From assembly GCA_019115845.1 (NCBI GenBank), contig DXCU01000091.1:1-64000 (forward strand): 64,000 bases of DNA, in the 5' to 3' direction. Position 1 is the first letter of the stretch. The number at the start of each line of letters is the position of its first letter. Under the pieces are notes generated by a model, which ran no database searches, was not told the origin of the DNA, and saw nothing but the letters and a program-made list of their open reading frames with translations. Shown in pieces: positions 29,179 to 38,576 of the stretch. The DNA comes from Candidatus Rubneribacter avistercoris. Lineage in GTDB: Bacteria; Actinomycetota; Coriobacteriia; Coriobacteriales; Eggerthellaceae. A program made the position numbers and the translations under genes.

Positions 29179-30111
29179 ATGGCCGATGTTTCGCGTCGTG
29201 CTTTTCTGAAGACGTCGGGGGCGGTCCTCGGGCTTTCGGCGACGGGGGCGGGCGTTCTCGGGCTGGCGGGATGCGCCGCCGCTTCGAAGGACGCTCCTTC
29301 GGAGGGAGTCGGCTCGGATGCCGGGAAAGCCGGGGAGGAGAGCCTGAAGGTGAAGCTCTGCGCCTGTTCGCCGACGGGCAACACGCTCGCGGCGGGGCTT
29401 GTGCTGGCGAACTACCTGTCCGACGACGTCGAAGTGATCGACCAGACGTCGTACCAGTCGCGCATGAAGAAGATCGATTTCGAGCCGACCGACCTTGTCA
29501 TCATGATAGGCTCCACTATCGCCGGCCGCACGGTGGAGGTGGACAACCTGTTCACCAACCTCAAGGGCAGCGACACGCCCTGCATCGCAGCCGCCTGCTT
29601 CGGCAACCGCAAAGCCGAGATGACGGCCTCGCTCATAGCGGACACGGCGAAGGCGAACGGCTTCAACGTGATCGGAGGCATCGAGATCGTGACCGACCAT
29701 ACGCTCGGGCGGTTCCTCGGGCACGGACGCCCCGACAGCGATGACCGCGCTGCCATCCAGGAATTCGCAGATTCGATCAAAGAGAAGATCGCCTCCGGCT
29801 CTCTCGAGCCCGTGACCATCGTCGGCGACGAGAGCTGCTATGAGAACTACAATCCGAAGGGCACGATCTACCGATCAACCACGACGAAGGAGTACTACCC
29901 GGACAACTGCATCAAGTGCGGCACGTGCGCGCAGGAGTGCACGGCGGGCGCAATCGACGCGACCACGCTCGAGATTGACGAGGACGTGTGCGTCCACTGC
30001 CAGCGTTGCACCTATGTGTGTCGCCATCAGGGCCGCTACTTCTTCCCGGCGAGCGAGTTCGAGCAGGGCGAGCATTACTGGTCGCGCAAGGACGTCGTCG
30101 TCCATCTGTGA
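29179..30111 (+). CDS. Tat-signal lipoprotein with a flavodoxin-like domain and two 4Fe-4S ferredoxin motifs (EFR1-like)
   Basis: MADVSRRAFLKTSGAVLGLSATGAGVLGLAGCAAA (twin-Arg plus lipobox), CSPTGNTLAAGLVLANYL, CIKCGTCAQEC and CVHCQRCTYVC. Confidence 0.82.
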   Translation: MADVSRRAFLKTSGAVLGLSATGAGVLGLAGCAAASKDAPSEGVGSDAGKAGEESLKVKLCACSPTGNTLAAGLVLANYLSDDVEVIDQTSYQSRMKKIDFEPTDLVIMIGSTIAGRTVEVDNLFTNLKGSDTPCIAAACFGNRKAEMTASLIADTAKANGFNVIGGIEIVTDHTLGRFLGHGRPDSDDRAAIQEFADSIKEKIASGSLEPVTIVGDESCYENYNPKGTIYRSTTTKEYYPDNCIKCGTCAQECTAGAIDATTLEIDEDVCVHCQRCTYVCRHQGRYFFPASEFEQGEHYWSRKDVVVHL

Positions 30112-30255
30112 CGACCCTCCCTTGCGACGGCCCTCCTTTCTGTCCGGGGTCCGCGCGCCGTTCCCTCCTGCGCGCGGGCCCCGGCTGCGTTTCCTTGTGA
30201 AGTTTCGCCTGTCAGATGCGTCGGGCGGCACGGTTGCGCTAGACTGGGCGTCATT

Positions 30256-30933
30256 ATGATTTCCATTCCGTACCTCGTCTGCTCCATCCTGAGCTTCATT
30301 CCCGCCATCGTGCTGCACGAGGCGGCGCACGGCTTTGCGGCGTGGCGGCTGGGCGATCCCACCGCCAAGCACGCGGGCCGCCTGTCGATGAACCCGCTCA
30401 AGCACGTCGACCCCTTCGGCACGGTCATCATGCCGCTGTGCCTGATGGCCATGAACATGCCGGTGTTCGGCTACGCCAAGCCGGTGCCCTACAATCCGGC
30501 GTACTTCAAGGATCCGCGCAAAGGGGACCTCATCGTGGGCTTGGCGGGGCCGACCGCCAACCTCGTCATGGCGGCGTTGGGGGCTGCGGCGTCGTTCGCT
30601 GTGCGGACGGCCCTTCCCACGGGTTCGCTCATGGCGGCAAGCGATTTGTTCTATTACTTCTACGCGTTGTTCCTGCCGATGTTCTCGCTCATCAACCTGT
30701 ACCTGGCCTTTTTCAACCTGCTGCCCATCCCGCCGCTTGACGGCTCCTCCATCTTCGCGTTCGTCCTGCCGCGGAAGTACCTGCCGCAGTACTACAAGGT
30801 GCAGCAGTACGCGCTTCCCATCTTCATGGTCGTGGTCATCCTGGTGCCCTATGTGCTGCACGTGAACCCCGTGGGCATCTATTTGGACGCCACGGCGGGG
30901 ACCGTGTTCGATCTTTTGTATTCGTTCGGTTAG
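30256..30933 (+). CDS. Site-2 protease family (M50) membrane peptidase
   Basis: VLHEAAHGFAAWRLGD (HExxH) and NLLPIPPLDGSSIF. Confidence 0.92.
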   Translation: MISIPYLVCSILSFIPAIVLHEAAHGFAAWRLGDPTAKHAGRLSMNPLKHVDPFGTVIMPLCLMAMNMPVFGYAKPVPYNPAYFKDPRKGDLIVGLAGPTANLVMAALGAAASFAVRTALPTGSLMAASDLFYYFYALFLPMFSLINLYLAFFNLLPIPPLDGSSIFAFVLPRKYLPQYYKVQQYALPIFMVVVILVPYVLHVNPVGIYLDATAGTVFDLLYSFG

Positions 30934-30948
30934 CAGGCGGGCGTCGAC

Positions 30949-31740
30949 GTGTCGTACAAGGTTCGCATAGACAGCTTCGAGGGGCCCTTCGACCTCCTTC
31001 TGCATCTGGTCAGCCGGCAGAAGGTGGACATAGGGGCCATCTCCATCACGCAGATCGCCGACCAGTATCTGGCCGAGGTGGCGCGCATGGACGCGCTCGA
31101 CCTCGACGTGGCGAGCGACTTTTTGCTGGTGGCCTCCACGTTGCTCGAGATCAAGGCCGAAAGCCTGCTGCCGCGCGAGCGCGACGCGGCGGTGGACGAG
31201 CTGGAGGAGCTTGCCCCCAGCGAGGCGCGCGACATTCTGGTGGAGCGGCTTTTGTCCTACAAGCAGTACAAGAACGCCGCCGGTGCGCTGCACATGCGCT
31301 TTGTGAGCGAGGGGCGCATGCATCCGCGTCCGTTCGGTCCCGACGCGTGCTTTCTCAACCTCATGCCGGACTATCTGAAAGACGTCACGCTTGACGGCCT
31401 GGCGCTTCTGGCGGCGCGCGCCCTTGCGCGACGCGACGTGTTCCTGCTGGAGTCCGAGCACATCGCGGCGAAGCCCATCCCGGTTGAGGTGCACGTGCGC
31501 GCCATCCACCAGCGCATCCGCAACAAGAAGTGCTTGCGCTTCTCCGAGCTTGCGGACGCGCGCACGCCCGTGCCCGTCGTGGTGGTGACGTTTCTGGCCG
31601 TCTTGGAGCTGTACAAGCGCGCGATGGTGAGGATCGAGCAGTCCGAGCAGTTCGGCGACATCGACATCCGCTACATCGAGGGGTCGGGCGAGCTTCTGCT
31701 CGACGGCGACGACGCCCTCACATCGGTTGGGGAAGGGTAG
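30949..31740 (+). CDS. scpA: Segregation and condensation protein A
   Basis: YKVRIDSFEGPFDLLLHLVSRQKVDIGAISITQIADQYLAEV. Confidence 0.93.
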   Translation: MSYKVRIDSFEGPFDLLLHLVSRQKVDIGAISITQIADQYLAEVARMDALDLDVASDFLLVASTLLEIKAESLLPRERDAAVDELEELAPSEARDILVERLLSYKQYKNAAGALHMRFVSEGRMHPRPFGPDACFLNLMPDYLKDVTLDGLALLAARALARRDVFLLESEHIAAKPIPVEVHVRAIHQRIRNKKCLRFSELADARTPVPVVVVTFLAVLELYKRAMVRIEQSEQFGDIDIRYIEGSGELLLDGDDALTSVGEG

Positions 31741-31744
31741 GCCC

Positions 31745-32554
31745 ATGTTTCAGGGATTGCGGGAAAGCCAGCTCAAAGGCGCGGTGGAGGCCCTGCTGTT
31801 CGTCACCGACGAGCCGGTGGGCGTCATCGCGCTCGCGGACATGCTGGAGGTGGAGCCGGCTGCGGTGGAACGGGCGCTCGAGGAGCTGCGCGAGCAGCTT
31901 GCCAACGAGGACCGCGGCATCCAACTGCGCGAGGTGGCCGGGGGCTGGCGGCTGTACACGCATCCGATCTACCACGAGCTTATCGAGCGCTACGTGCTGT
32001 CGTGGGACACGCGCAAGCTCTCGCAGGCGGCCATGGAGACGCTCGCCATCGTGGCGTATTTGCAGCCGGTCACGCGCTCGGGCGTGGCCAGCGTGCGCGG
32101 CGTGAACTCGGACAGCTCCATCAACTCGCTTGTGGAGAAGGGCCTCGTGCGCGAGGCGGGCACAGTCGACGCGCCGGGCAATCCCACGCTCTACGCCACC
32201 ACGCGCGCGTTTTTGGAGAAGTTCGGCCTGCGCTCGACGGCCGATCTGCCCGACCTCGACCAGTTCGCTCCCGACGACGACACGCGCGCGTTTGTTCGCG
32301 AGCGCTTGAGCGCCTCGCGCGAGGACGTGCGCATCGCCGAGGAGGCGCGCCTGGACACCGAGGCGGCCGATCCGCTCGACGGCGTGGAGTTCGACCTCGA
32401 CGACGAGGCGACGGTGTTCGCCGCGCAAAGCCCGCGGGAGGAGGCGGCGGCCGACGCGGCCCGGCAGATGCTCGCCGACGCCATGGCGAGCGGATTCGGG
32501 CTGGTGGAGAAGATCGACTTCGACGCGCTGACGTTCGAGACCGACGACGAGTGA
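31745..32554 (+). CDS. scpB: Segregation and condensation protein B
   Basis: LKGAVEALLFVTDEPVGVIALADML, LAIVAYLQPVTRSGVASVRGVNSDSSINSLVEKGLV. Confidence 0.92.
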   Translation: MFQGLRESQLKGAVEALLFVTDEPVGVIALADMLEVEPAAVERALEELREQLANEDRGIQLREVAGGWRLYTHPIYHELIERYVLSWDTRKLSQAAMETLAIVAYLQPVTRSGVASVRGVNSDSSINSLVEKGLVREAGTVDAPGNPTLYATTRAFLEKFGLRSTADLPDLDQFAPDDDTRAFVRERLSASREDVRIAEEARLDTEAADPLDGVEFDLDDEATVFAAQSPREEAAADAARQMLADAMASGFGLVEKIDFDALTFETDDE

Positions 32555-32836
32555 ACGTGTCGCTCAGGAGGATGGTGGCGCCCCGGAGGGCGGCGGGGAC
32601 GCCTACTCGCTCGGACAGTCCTCGCCTTGCTGCTGAACTCGCTTGGTGGACGCCCCCCGCCTTTCAGGGCGGTGGGTTTGCCGTGGGGTTCGCTCGATGG
32701 GCGCCCTTGCCGCCCTTCGAAGCGGCGGGCGTGGCATGGACTTTAAGCGTGCGCCGGATACGAGGGGAAAGGGTGGGGAGGATCTGATGGTTTTGGAGGG
32801 CTTGTGATGTGCGGCAACGAGGATCGTGTTGTTCCT

Positions 32837-33655
32837 ATGCGGCTGCAGAAGTTTTTGGCGCGGGCGGGAGCGGCGAGCCGACGGGGGTCGGAAAACCTCA
32901 TGACGGCGGGGCGCGTCACCGTGAACGGCCGGGTGGTCACCGAGCTTGGCAGCAAGGTTGACCCGCTTGTGGACGAGGTGGCCGTGGACGGTGCGGTGGT
33001 GCGCTTGGCCGACGGGCCGGTCACGCTCATGCTGCACAAGCCGGCCGGCTACGTGACCACCATGTCCGATCCGCAGGGGCGCCCGACCGTGGCGGAACTC
33101 GTGCCCGTGGCCGCTCACCCGGGGCTTTTCCCGGTGGGGCGGCTCGACGCCGACACCACGGGGTTGCTTCTGTTCTCCACCGACGGCGAGCTGGGAAACG
33201 GCCTTCTGCACCCGAAGCGCCACGTTGCCAAGCGCTACCTGGCGTGCGTGGAGGGCTGTCCCACCGAAGGCGAGCTTGACCGGCTGCGCCGCGGCATCAT
33301 GCTTGACGACGGGCCCGCCCAGCCGGCCGACGTTCGCGTGCTCGACGGCGGCGAGGCGCGGACCGCCGGGCGCGTGCTCGCCGTTCCGCCCGCCGTGCCC
33401 CCGCGCTCCTCGCGCGAGTACGCCGACGTGCTCCGCGGGCGGGCAAGCGCGCGCTCCTACGTGCGCATCTGTTTGCGGGAGGGGCGCAAGCGCCAGGTCA
33501 AGCGCATGCTCGGGGCCATCGGGCATCCGGTGGTGGCGCTGCATCGCGACTCGTTCGGCCCGCTTGCGCTGGGGGAGCTGCCGCGCGGGGAGTGGCGCGA
33601 GCTTTCCGCAGAGGAGGTGGCCGCGCTCCATGCGGCCGCCGCCGGGCGCGATTAA
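32837..33655 (+). CDS. rluB: rRNA large-subunit pseudouridine synthase (RluB-type)
   Basis: MRLQKFLARAGAASRRGSENLMTAGRVTVNG S4 domain, FPVGRLDADTTGLLLFSTDG; the ORF can extend to ATG 32804. Confidence 0.88.
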   Translation: MRLQKFLARAGAASRRGSENLMTAGRVTVNGRVVTELGSKVDPLVDEVAVDGAVVRLADGPVTLMLHKPAGYVTTMSDPQGRPTVAELVPVAAHPGLFPVGRLDADTTGLLLFSTDGELGNGLLHPKRHVAKRYLACVEGCPTEGELDRLRRGIMLDDGPAQPADVRVLDGGEARTAGRVLAVPPAVPPRSSREYADVLRGRASARSYVRICLREGRKRQVKRMLGAIGHPVVALHRDSFGPLALGELPRGEWRELSAEEVAALHAAAAGRD

Positions 33656-33730
33656 TGCTAGAATGATGCCGGAGGCGGCCCTGCGCCGCTTTCCCATAAC
33701 GAGAAGAGGTTTGCGAGACGAAAGGGAGAG

Positions 33731-34918
33731 GTGTCTCACCATATGGCGCGGACGCATGCGGCGCACGGGGCGGAATCGGGGTTCAAGCGCATTGCCGTGG
33801 TAGGGTTTGGCCTGATAGGGGCCTCGTTTGCCGCAGCTGTCAGCGAGGCGCATCCAGAGGTTGAGCTGCTTGCCGTCGACGTTGACGACCGCACGTTGGC
33901 CGAGGCCCTCGAGCGCGGCTGGGCGGGCGCGGCCGCGCGCCCGGACGAGCCGGCGTTCCGCGCGTTTCTGGAGGATGGCTGCGATCTGGTGGTGCTGGCC
34001 GCGCCGGTGGATGCGGTGGGGGAGCACCTGAAGCGCCTGGCCGCGTGGGACTTCCGCGGCATCGTCACCGACACCGCGTCCACGAAGGCGCGCATCTGCG
34101 ACATGGCGGCCCGCACGCTGCCTCATCCGGAGAACTTCGTGCCGGGACACCCCATGGCGGGCTCGGAGAGAAACGGCATCGACGGCGCGCGCGCCGACCT
34201 GTTCAAAGGCGCGCATTGGATCCTCTGCCCTGACGCGGACACGCCGGCCGAGCACTTCCCGCGCCTCCATGAGCTTGTCACCTCGCTTGGCGCGCGCGTC
34301 GTGGCCCTGCCGCGCGAGGAGCACGACGCGGCGGTGGCCGTGGTGAGCCACGTGCCGCACCTCGTGGCGTCCTCGCTCGTGCAGCTGGCCAGCCGCCACG
34401 CCGACGACCAGCAGGCGCTCATGCGCCTGGCCGCCGGCGGCTTCAAGGACACCACGCGCATCGCGGCCGGCTCTCCGCAGCTGTGGTGCGGCATCGCCTT
34501 CGACAACAAAGACGCGCTTTCGGCGGGGCTTGCCGAGATGCAGGGCATCATCGCCTCGTTCGCCGACGCGCTCGAAGCCGGCGATCGCGCGCGCCTCACC
34601 GCGCTTCTGGCCCAGGCGGCCGAGGCGCGCCGCGCGCTGCCGGCCGCCTGGGTGCCCTCCACCGAGCGGCTTTTGGAGGTGCGCATCCCCATGGAGGACC
34701 GCCCCGGCGTGGTGGCCGAGGTCACCACCGTCACCAGCTCGGTGGGCTGCAACATCCAGTCCATAGAGATCGACCACGTCACGGCCGATAGCGCGGTGCT
34801 GAGCCTGGTGCTCACCGACGAAGGCGACATCGGCCAGCTGTCCGCGCAGCTCATCAACGCGGGGTTTTCGGTATCGTTCAGCCCCCTGACGGCAAAGGAG
34901 CACACCCATGTCGACTGA
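33731..34918 (+). CDS. tyrA: Prephenate dehydrogenase with C-terminal ACT-like domain
   Basis: IAVVGFGLIGASFAAAV, VPGHPMAGSERNGIDGARADLF, C-terminal RIPMEDRPGVVAEVTTVTSSVGCNIQSIEI. Confidence 0.9.
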   Translation: MSHHMARTHAAHGAESGFKRIAVVGFGLIGASFAAAVSEAHPEVELLAVDVDDRTLAEALERGWAGAAARPDEPAFRAFLEDGCDLVVLAAPVDAVGEHLKRLAAWDFRGIVTDTASTKARICDMAARTLPHPENFVPGHPMAGSERNGIDGARADLFKGAHWILCPDADTPAEHFPRLHELVTSLGARVVALPREEHDAAVAVVSHVPHLVASSLVQLASRHADDQQALMRLAAGGFKDTTRIAAGSPQLWCGIAFDNKDALSAGLAEMQGIIASFADALEAGDRARLTALLAQAAEARRALPAAWVPSTERLLEVRIPMEDRPGVVAEVTTVTSSVGCNIQSIEIDHVTADSAVLSLVLTDEGDIGQLSAQLINAGFSVSFSPLTAKEHTHVD

Positions 34919-36242
34919 CCAGATGCAGGGCGCAACCGTCGTCGCGCCCCTGCCCGCGCCTTTGCGCGGCTCCACCTCCGTGCCCGGCGACAAGTCCATA
35001 TCGCACCGCGCCGTGCTGTTCGCGGCCATGGCCGAGGGCACCTCGCGCCTTTCGGGCGTGCTCGATTCCGAGGACGTGCGCTCCTCCATCGGCGCCGTGC
35101 GCGCGCTCGGCGCCGAGGTGTCGCTTGAGAAGGCCGCCGACGGCAGCCTTTGCGGCGGCGTCACCGGCTGGGGCGCGCGCGGGCCCCGCCAGCCTGACGG
35201 GCCCATCGACTGCGGCAACTCCGGCACCACCGCGCGCCTGCTCATGGGCGTGCTCGCGCCGTGGGACGTGCGGGTGGAGCTGACCGGCGACGAGTCGCTC
35301 GTCAAGCGCCCCATGCGCCGCATCACCGCGCCGCTCATGAAGATGGGCGCGCGCTTTTTGCCCGAGGGGCGCGAGACGCTGCCCATCACCGTGTGCGGAT
35401 CGCGGAGGCTGCGCGCCATCTCCTACGACGCGCCCATGGCCTCCGCGCAGCTCAAGACCGCCGTGCTTCTGGCCGGCGTGTTCGCCGAGGGAACCACCGT
35501 CTTAAACGAGCCCGCCCCCTCGCGCAACCACACCGAGCTCATGCTGCCCGAGTTCGGCGTGGACACCACCGCCGCCGACCGCACCGCAAGCGTCACGGGT
35601 CCCGCGCGCCTTGAGGCGTGCGAGGTGCAGGTGCCGGGCGATCCCTCGTCGGCGGCCTTCATCGCCTGCGCGGCGGCGATACGGCCCGGCAGCTCGGTGC
35701 AGGTGGAGAACGTGAGCCTCAACACCGCGCGCATCGGGTTCGTGCGCACGCTCGAGCGCATGGGCGCCGACGTGAGCGTGCGCCACACGGGTTCGGCGGG
35801 CAAAGAGCCCTACGGCGTCATCTCGGTGAGCCACACGCCGAACCTGCGCGGCTGCGAGGTGCCCGCTGAGAAGATAGCCACCATCGTGGACGAGGTGCCC
35901 GTGCTCGCGCTCGTGGCGGCGCATGCGCGCGGCGTGACGGTGTTTCGCGAGGTGAGCGAGTTGCGCGTGAAGGAGACCGATCGCCTGGCCGCCGTCATCG
36001 AGGGGCTGGGGGAGCTTGGCGTGGACGCATGGGCCGACGGCAACGACCTGTTCGTGGAGGGCCAGCCCGGCCTGCGCACGCCCGCCGGCGTCTCCTTCGA
36101 CTCGAAAGGCGACCATCGCCTGGCCATGACCTGGGCGCTCGCCGGCCTGTGCGGCACGGCACCCGTCGAGGTGAAGAACTTCGACTCGGTCAAGATCAGC
36201 TACCCTCAGTTCCTCTCCGACATAGAAAGGCTCGCACGATGA
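34908..36242 (+). CDS. aroA: 3-phosphoshikimate 1-carboxyvinyltransferase
   Basis: LRGSTSVPGDKSISHRAVLFAAMAEGTS, DCGNSGTTARLLMGVLA, LRVKETDRLAAV. Confidence 0.96.
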   Translation: MSTDQMQGATVVAPLPAPLRGSTSVPGDKSISHRAVLFAAMAEGTSRLSGVLDSEDVRSSIGAVRALGAEVSLEKAADGSLCGGVTGWGARGPRQPDGPIDCGNSGTTARLLMGVLAPWDVRVELTGDESLVKRPMRRITAPLMKMGARFLPEGRETLPITVCGSRRLRAISYDAPMASAQLKTAVLLAGVFAEGTTVLNEPAPSRNHTELMLPEFGVDTTAADRTASVTGPARLEACEVQVPGDPSSAAFIACAAAIRPGSSVQVENVSLNTARIGFVRTLERMGADVSVRHTGSAGKEPYGVISVSHTPNLRGCEVPAEKIATIVDEVPVLALVAAHARGVTVFREVSELRVKETDRLAAVIEGLGELGVDAWADGNDLFVEGQPGLRTPAGVSFDSKGDHRLAMTWALAGLCGTAPVEVKNFDSVKISYPQFLSDIERLAR

Positions 36243-36916
36243 TCATCGCCATCGACGGTCCGAGCGGGGCCGGAAAATCGACCGTCGCGAAGGCGGTCGC
36301 CCGCACACTGGGCTTCTCTTGCCTGGACACCGGCGCGATGTACCGGGCGGTGGCCTGGCAGGCGCTTGAGGACGGCGCGTCTTTGGAGGACGCCGAGGCC
36401 CTCGGTCGCATCGCGCGCGAGCGGGAGATAGCCTTCTTCCACGATCCCGGCGACCCCATGCCCAAGGGTGTGTCCATCGGCGGCCAGGATGTGAGCGCCG
36501 CCATCCGCACCGCCGAGATCGACCGCGCCGTGAGTCCCGTGTCGGCCGTGCCCGCCGTGCGCGAGGCGCTTGTCGCGCAGCAGCGGCGCATCGGGCGCTC
36601 GGGCGACTACGTGGTGGAGGGCCGCGACATCGGCACGACGGTGTTCCCCGAGGCTCCGGTGAAGGTGTTCCTCACCGCCTCGGCCGAGGAGCGGGCGCAC
36701 CGCCGCGTGCGCCAGAACGTGGACCGCTCCGTGGGCTCCATCGACTACGAGGAGGTGCTCGCCGACATCCGTCGCCGCGACGAGGTGGATTCCTCCCGCG
36801 CCGCCTCGCCCCTGCGCCCGGCCGACGACGCCGTGCATCTTGACTCCACAGGCCGCTACATCGAAGACGTGATCGACGAGATCTGCGCCCTCGCCCGCGA
36901 GAAGGGCGCGCGATGA
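36239..36916 (+). CDS. cmk: (d)CMP kinase
   Basis: MIIAIDGPSGAGKSTVAKAVARTLGFSCLDTGAMYRAVAW; ATGA overlap with aroA. Confidence 0.96.
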   Translation: MIIAIDGPSGAGKSTVAKAVARTLGFSCLDTGAMYRAVAWQALEDGASLEDAEALGRIAREREIAFFHDPGDPMPKGVSIGGQDVSAAIRTAEIDRAVSPVSAVPAVREALVAQQRRIGRSGDYVVEGRDIGTTVFPEAPVKVFLTASAEERAHRRVRQNVDRSVGSIDYEEVLADIRRRDEVDSSRAASPLRPADDAVHLDSTGRYIEDVIDEICALAREKGAR

Positions 36917-37743
36917 GCGTGTTTCTGCCCTACGAGAAGATGTGGGACATGCCCCTTGGCGGCACGTCGGACGAGAAGCAGGTGCCCCACTGGGCGGGCA
37001 ACTTTTTGTGGGTGTTCCTCTCGCTCGTGTTCAAGGTGTGCTTTCGCTACCGTGTGGACAACCGCGAGAGCATCCGCGCCTTCGACGGCAAAAGCGGAGT
37101 TGTGGTGGTGGCCAACCACACGTCGTTTCTGGACGTGGCGTTCATATACCTGGCCACGCGGCCCGCGCAGTGGGTGCGCTTCATGGGGCGCGAGAGCCTG
37201 TTCGACAACGCGCACGGCCTGGTGGGCCAGATCCTCTCGCGCGTGGGGGCGTTTCCCATCAAGCGCGACGCGGCCGACCGCACGGCCATCAAGCGCGCCA
37301 CGCGCATGCTGAAGAACAACGAGGTGGTGGGTATCCTGCCCGAGGGCACGCGTCGTGGCAAAGGCTCCAAGACGCCCGAGATCCACTCGGGCGCGGCGTT
37401 CATCGCCAAGATGGGCAAGGCCCCCATCCTGCCCATGACCGTGCGCAACGCCGAGAACGTCAAGCGCAAGGGCGAGCGCTTCCGCTTCCCCAAGATCACC
37501 ATCGAGTACGGCGACCCCGTCCTTGTGGAGGACTTCGACTTCCTGCCGAAGGAGGACCGTCTGGAGGGCTGCACGTGGTACGCCATGCGCGAGTGCTTCG
37601 CGCTGTCGCAGCGCGTGCCGCGCGAGCAGGTGGACATGCGGGCGCTGTTCCCGGAGGGACGCGACTTCACGGAGGTGTTCGCGGAGCATCCCGTGCCCGA
37701 GCGCAGCTCGCAGGAGGTCGTGGCGAGCAGGGGGCGCGCATGA
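36913..37743 (+). CDS. plsC: 1-acyl-sn-glycerol-3-phosphate acyltransferase
   Basis: VVVVANHTSFLDVAFIYLATR (NHxxxxD), GILPEGTRRGKG. Confidence 0.92.
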   Translation: MSVFLPYEKMWDMPLGGTSDEKQVPHWAGNFLWVFLSLVFKVCFRYRVDNRESIRAFDGKSGVVVVANHTSFLDVAFIYLATRPAQWVRFMGRESLFDNAHGLVGQILSRVGAFPIKRDAADRTAIKRATRMLKNNEVVGILPEGTRRGKGSKTPEIHSGAAFIAKMGKAPILPMTVRNAENVKRKGERFRFPKITIEYGDPVLVEDFDFLPKEDRLEGCTWYAMRECFALSQRVPREQVDMRALFPEGRDFTEVFAEHPVPERSSQEVVASRGRA

Positions 37744-38576
37744 AGGTGATTCTCGCCCGGCACGCGGGCGCCTGCTACGGCGTGCAGCGCGCTCTCGACA
37801 TGGCCCTTGCGGCCGCCTCCGCGGGAGACGGCGCGTCAACGCTTGGGCCCCTCATCCACAATCCCCAGGTGGTGGCCGACCTTGAGCGGCGCGGCGTGCG
37901 CGCCGTCGGCGGCGTGGAGGATGCGGGGGACAATCCGGTGATCATCCGCAGCCACGGCGTGACGCCGGCGGTGCGCCGTGCGGTGGAGGAGCGCGGGCTG
38001 CCGCTCATCGACGCCACCTGTCCGCATGTGGCGCGCGCGCAGAAGGCCGCTGCGGAGCTGGCGCGGCGCTGCGGGCGCGTGGTGGTGGTGGGCGAGGCGG
38101 GGCACCCCGAGGTGGAGGGCCTCGTCGCGCATGCGCGCGAGGCGGGCGGCGAGGTGTGCGTGGCGGCCTTGCCAAACGACCTTCCCGCGCATCTGGATTC
38201 CCCAACGGGCGTTGTCGTGCAAACCACCCAGACGCGCGAGGCGCTCGACGCCGTGACGGCGGCGCTTTCCGCGCGCGGCGTGGCATGCGAGGTGAAGGAC
38301 ACCGTGTGCTTCGCCACCCGCCAGCGCCAGGAGGCCGCCGCCGAGCTTGCGGGAAAGGTGGATGCCATCGTGGTCATCGGCGGGCGCAACTCCTCCAACA
38401 CCACGCGCCTGGCCGACATCTGCGCCGCCGCCTGTCCGCGCACCCACCATGTGGAGGCGCCCGACGAGGTGGATCCCGCCTGGTTTGCGGGCTGCTCGAC
38501 GGTGGGCGTGACCGCCGGCGCCTCAACTCCGGAGTCGCAGATAGCCGCCGTGGTGGAGCGCCTGGAGGCGCTGTGA
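37740..38576 (+). CDS. ispH: 4-hydroxy-3-methylbut-2-enyl diphosphate reductase
   Basis: ARHAGACYGVQRALDMAL, IIRSHGV, IDATCPHV, VVIGGRNSSNTTRLADIC, VGVTAGASTPES. Confidence 0.95.
   Translation: MKVILARHAGACYGVQRALDMALAAASAGDGASTLGPLIHNPQVVADLERRGVRAVGGVEDAGDNPVIIRSHGVTPAVRRAVEERGLPLIDATCPHVARAQKAAAELARRCGRVVVVGEAGHPEVEGLVAHAREAGGEVCVAALPNDLPAHLDSPTGVVVQTTQTREALDAVTAALSARGVACEVKDTVCFATRQRQEAAAELAGKVDAIVVIGGRNSSNTTRLADICAAACPRTHHVEAPDEVDPAWFAGCSTVGVTAGASTPESQIAAVVERLEAL

Noticed and set aside
32555-32803. GC-rich spacer between scpB and rluB considered as a missing gene
   Set aside because: No ORF with recognisable product; only short imperfect hairpins.
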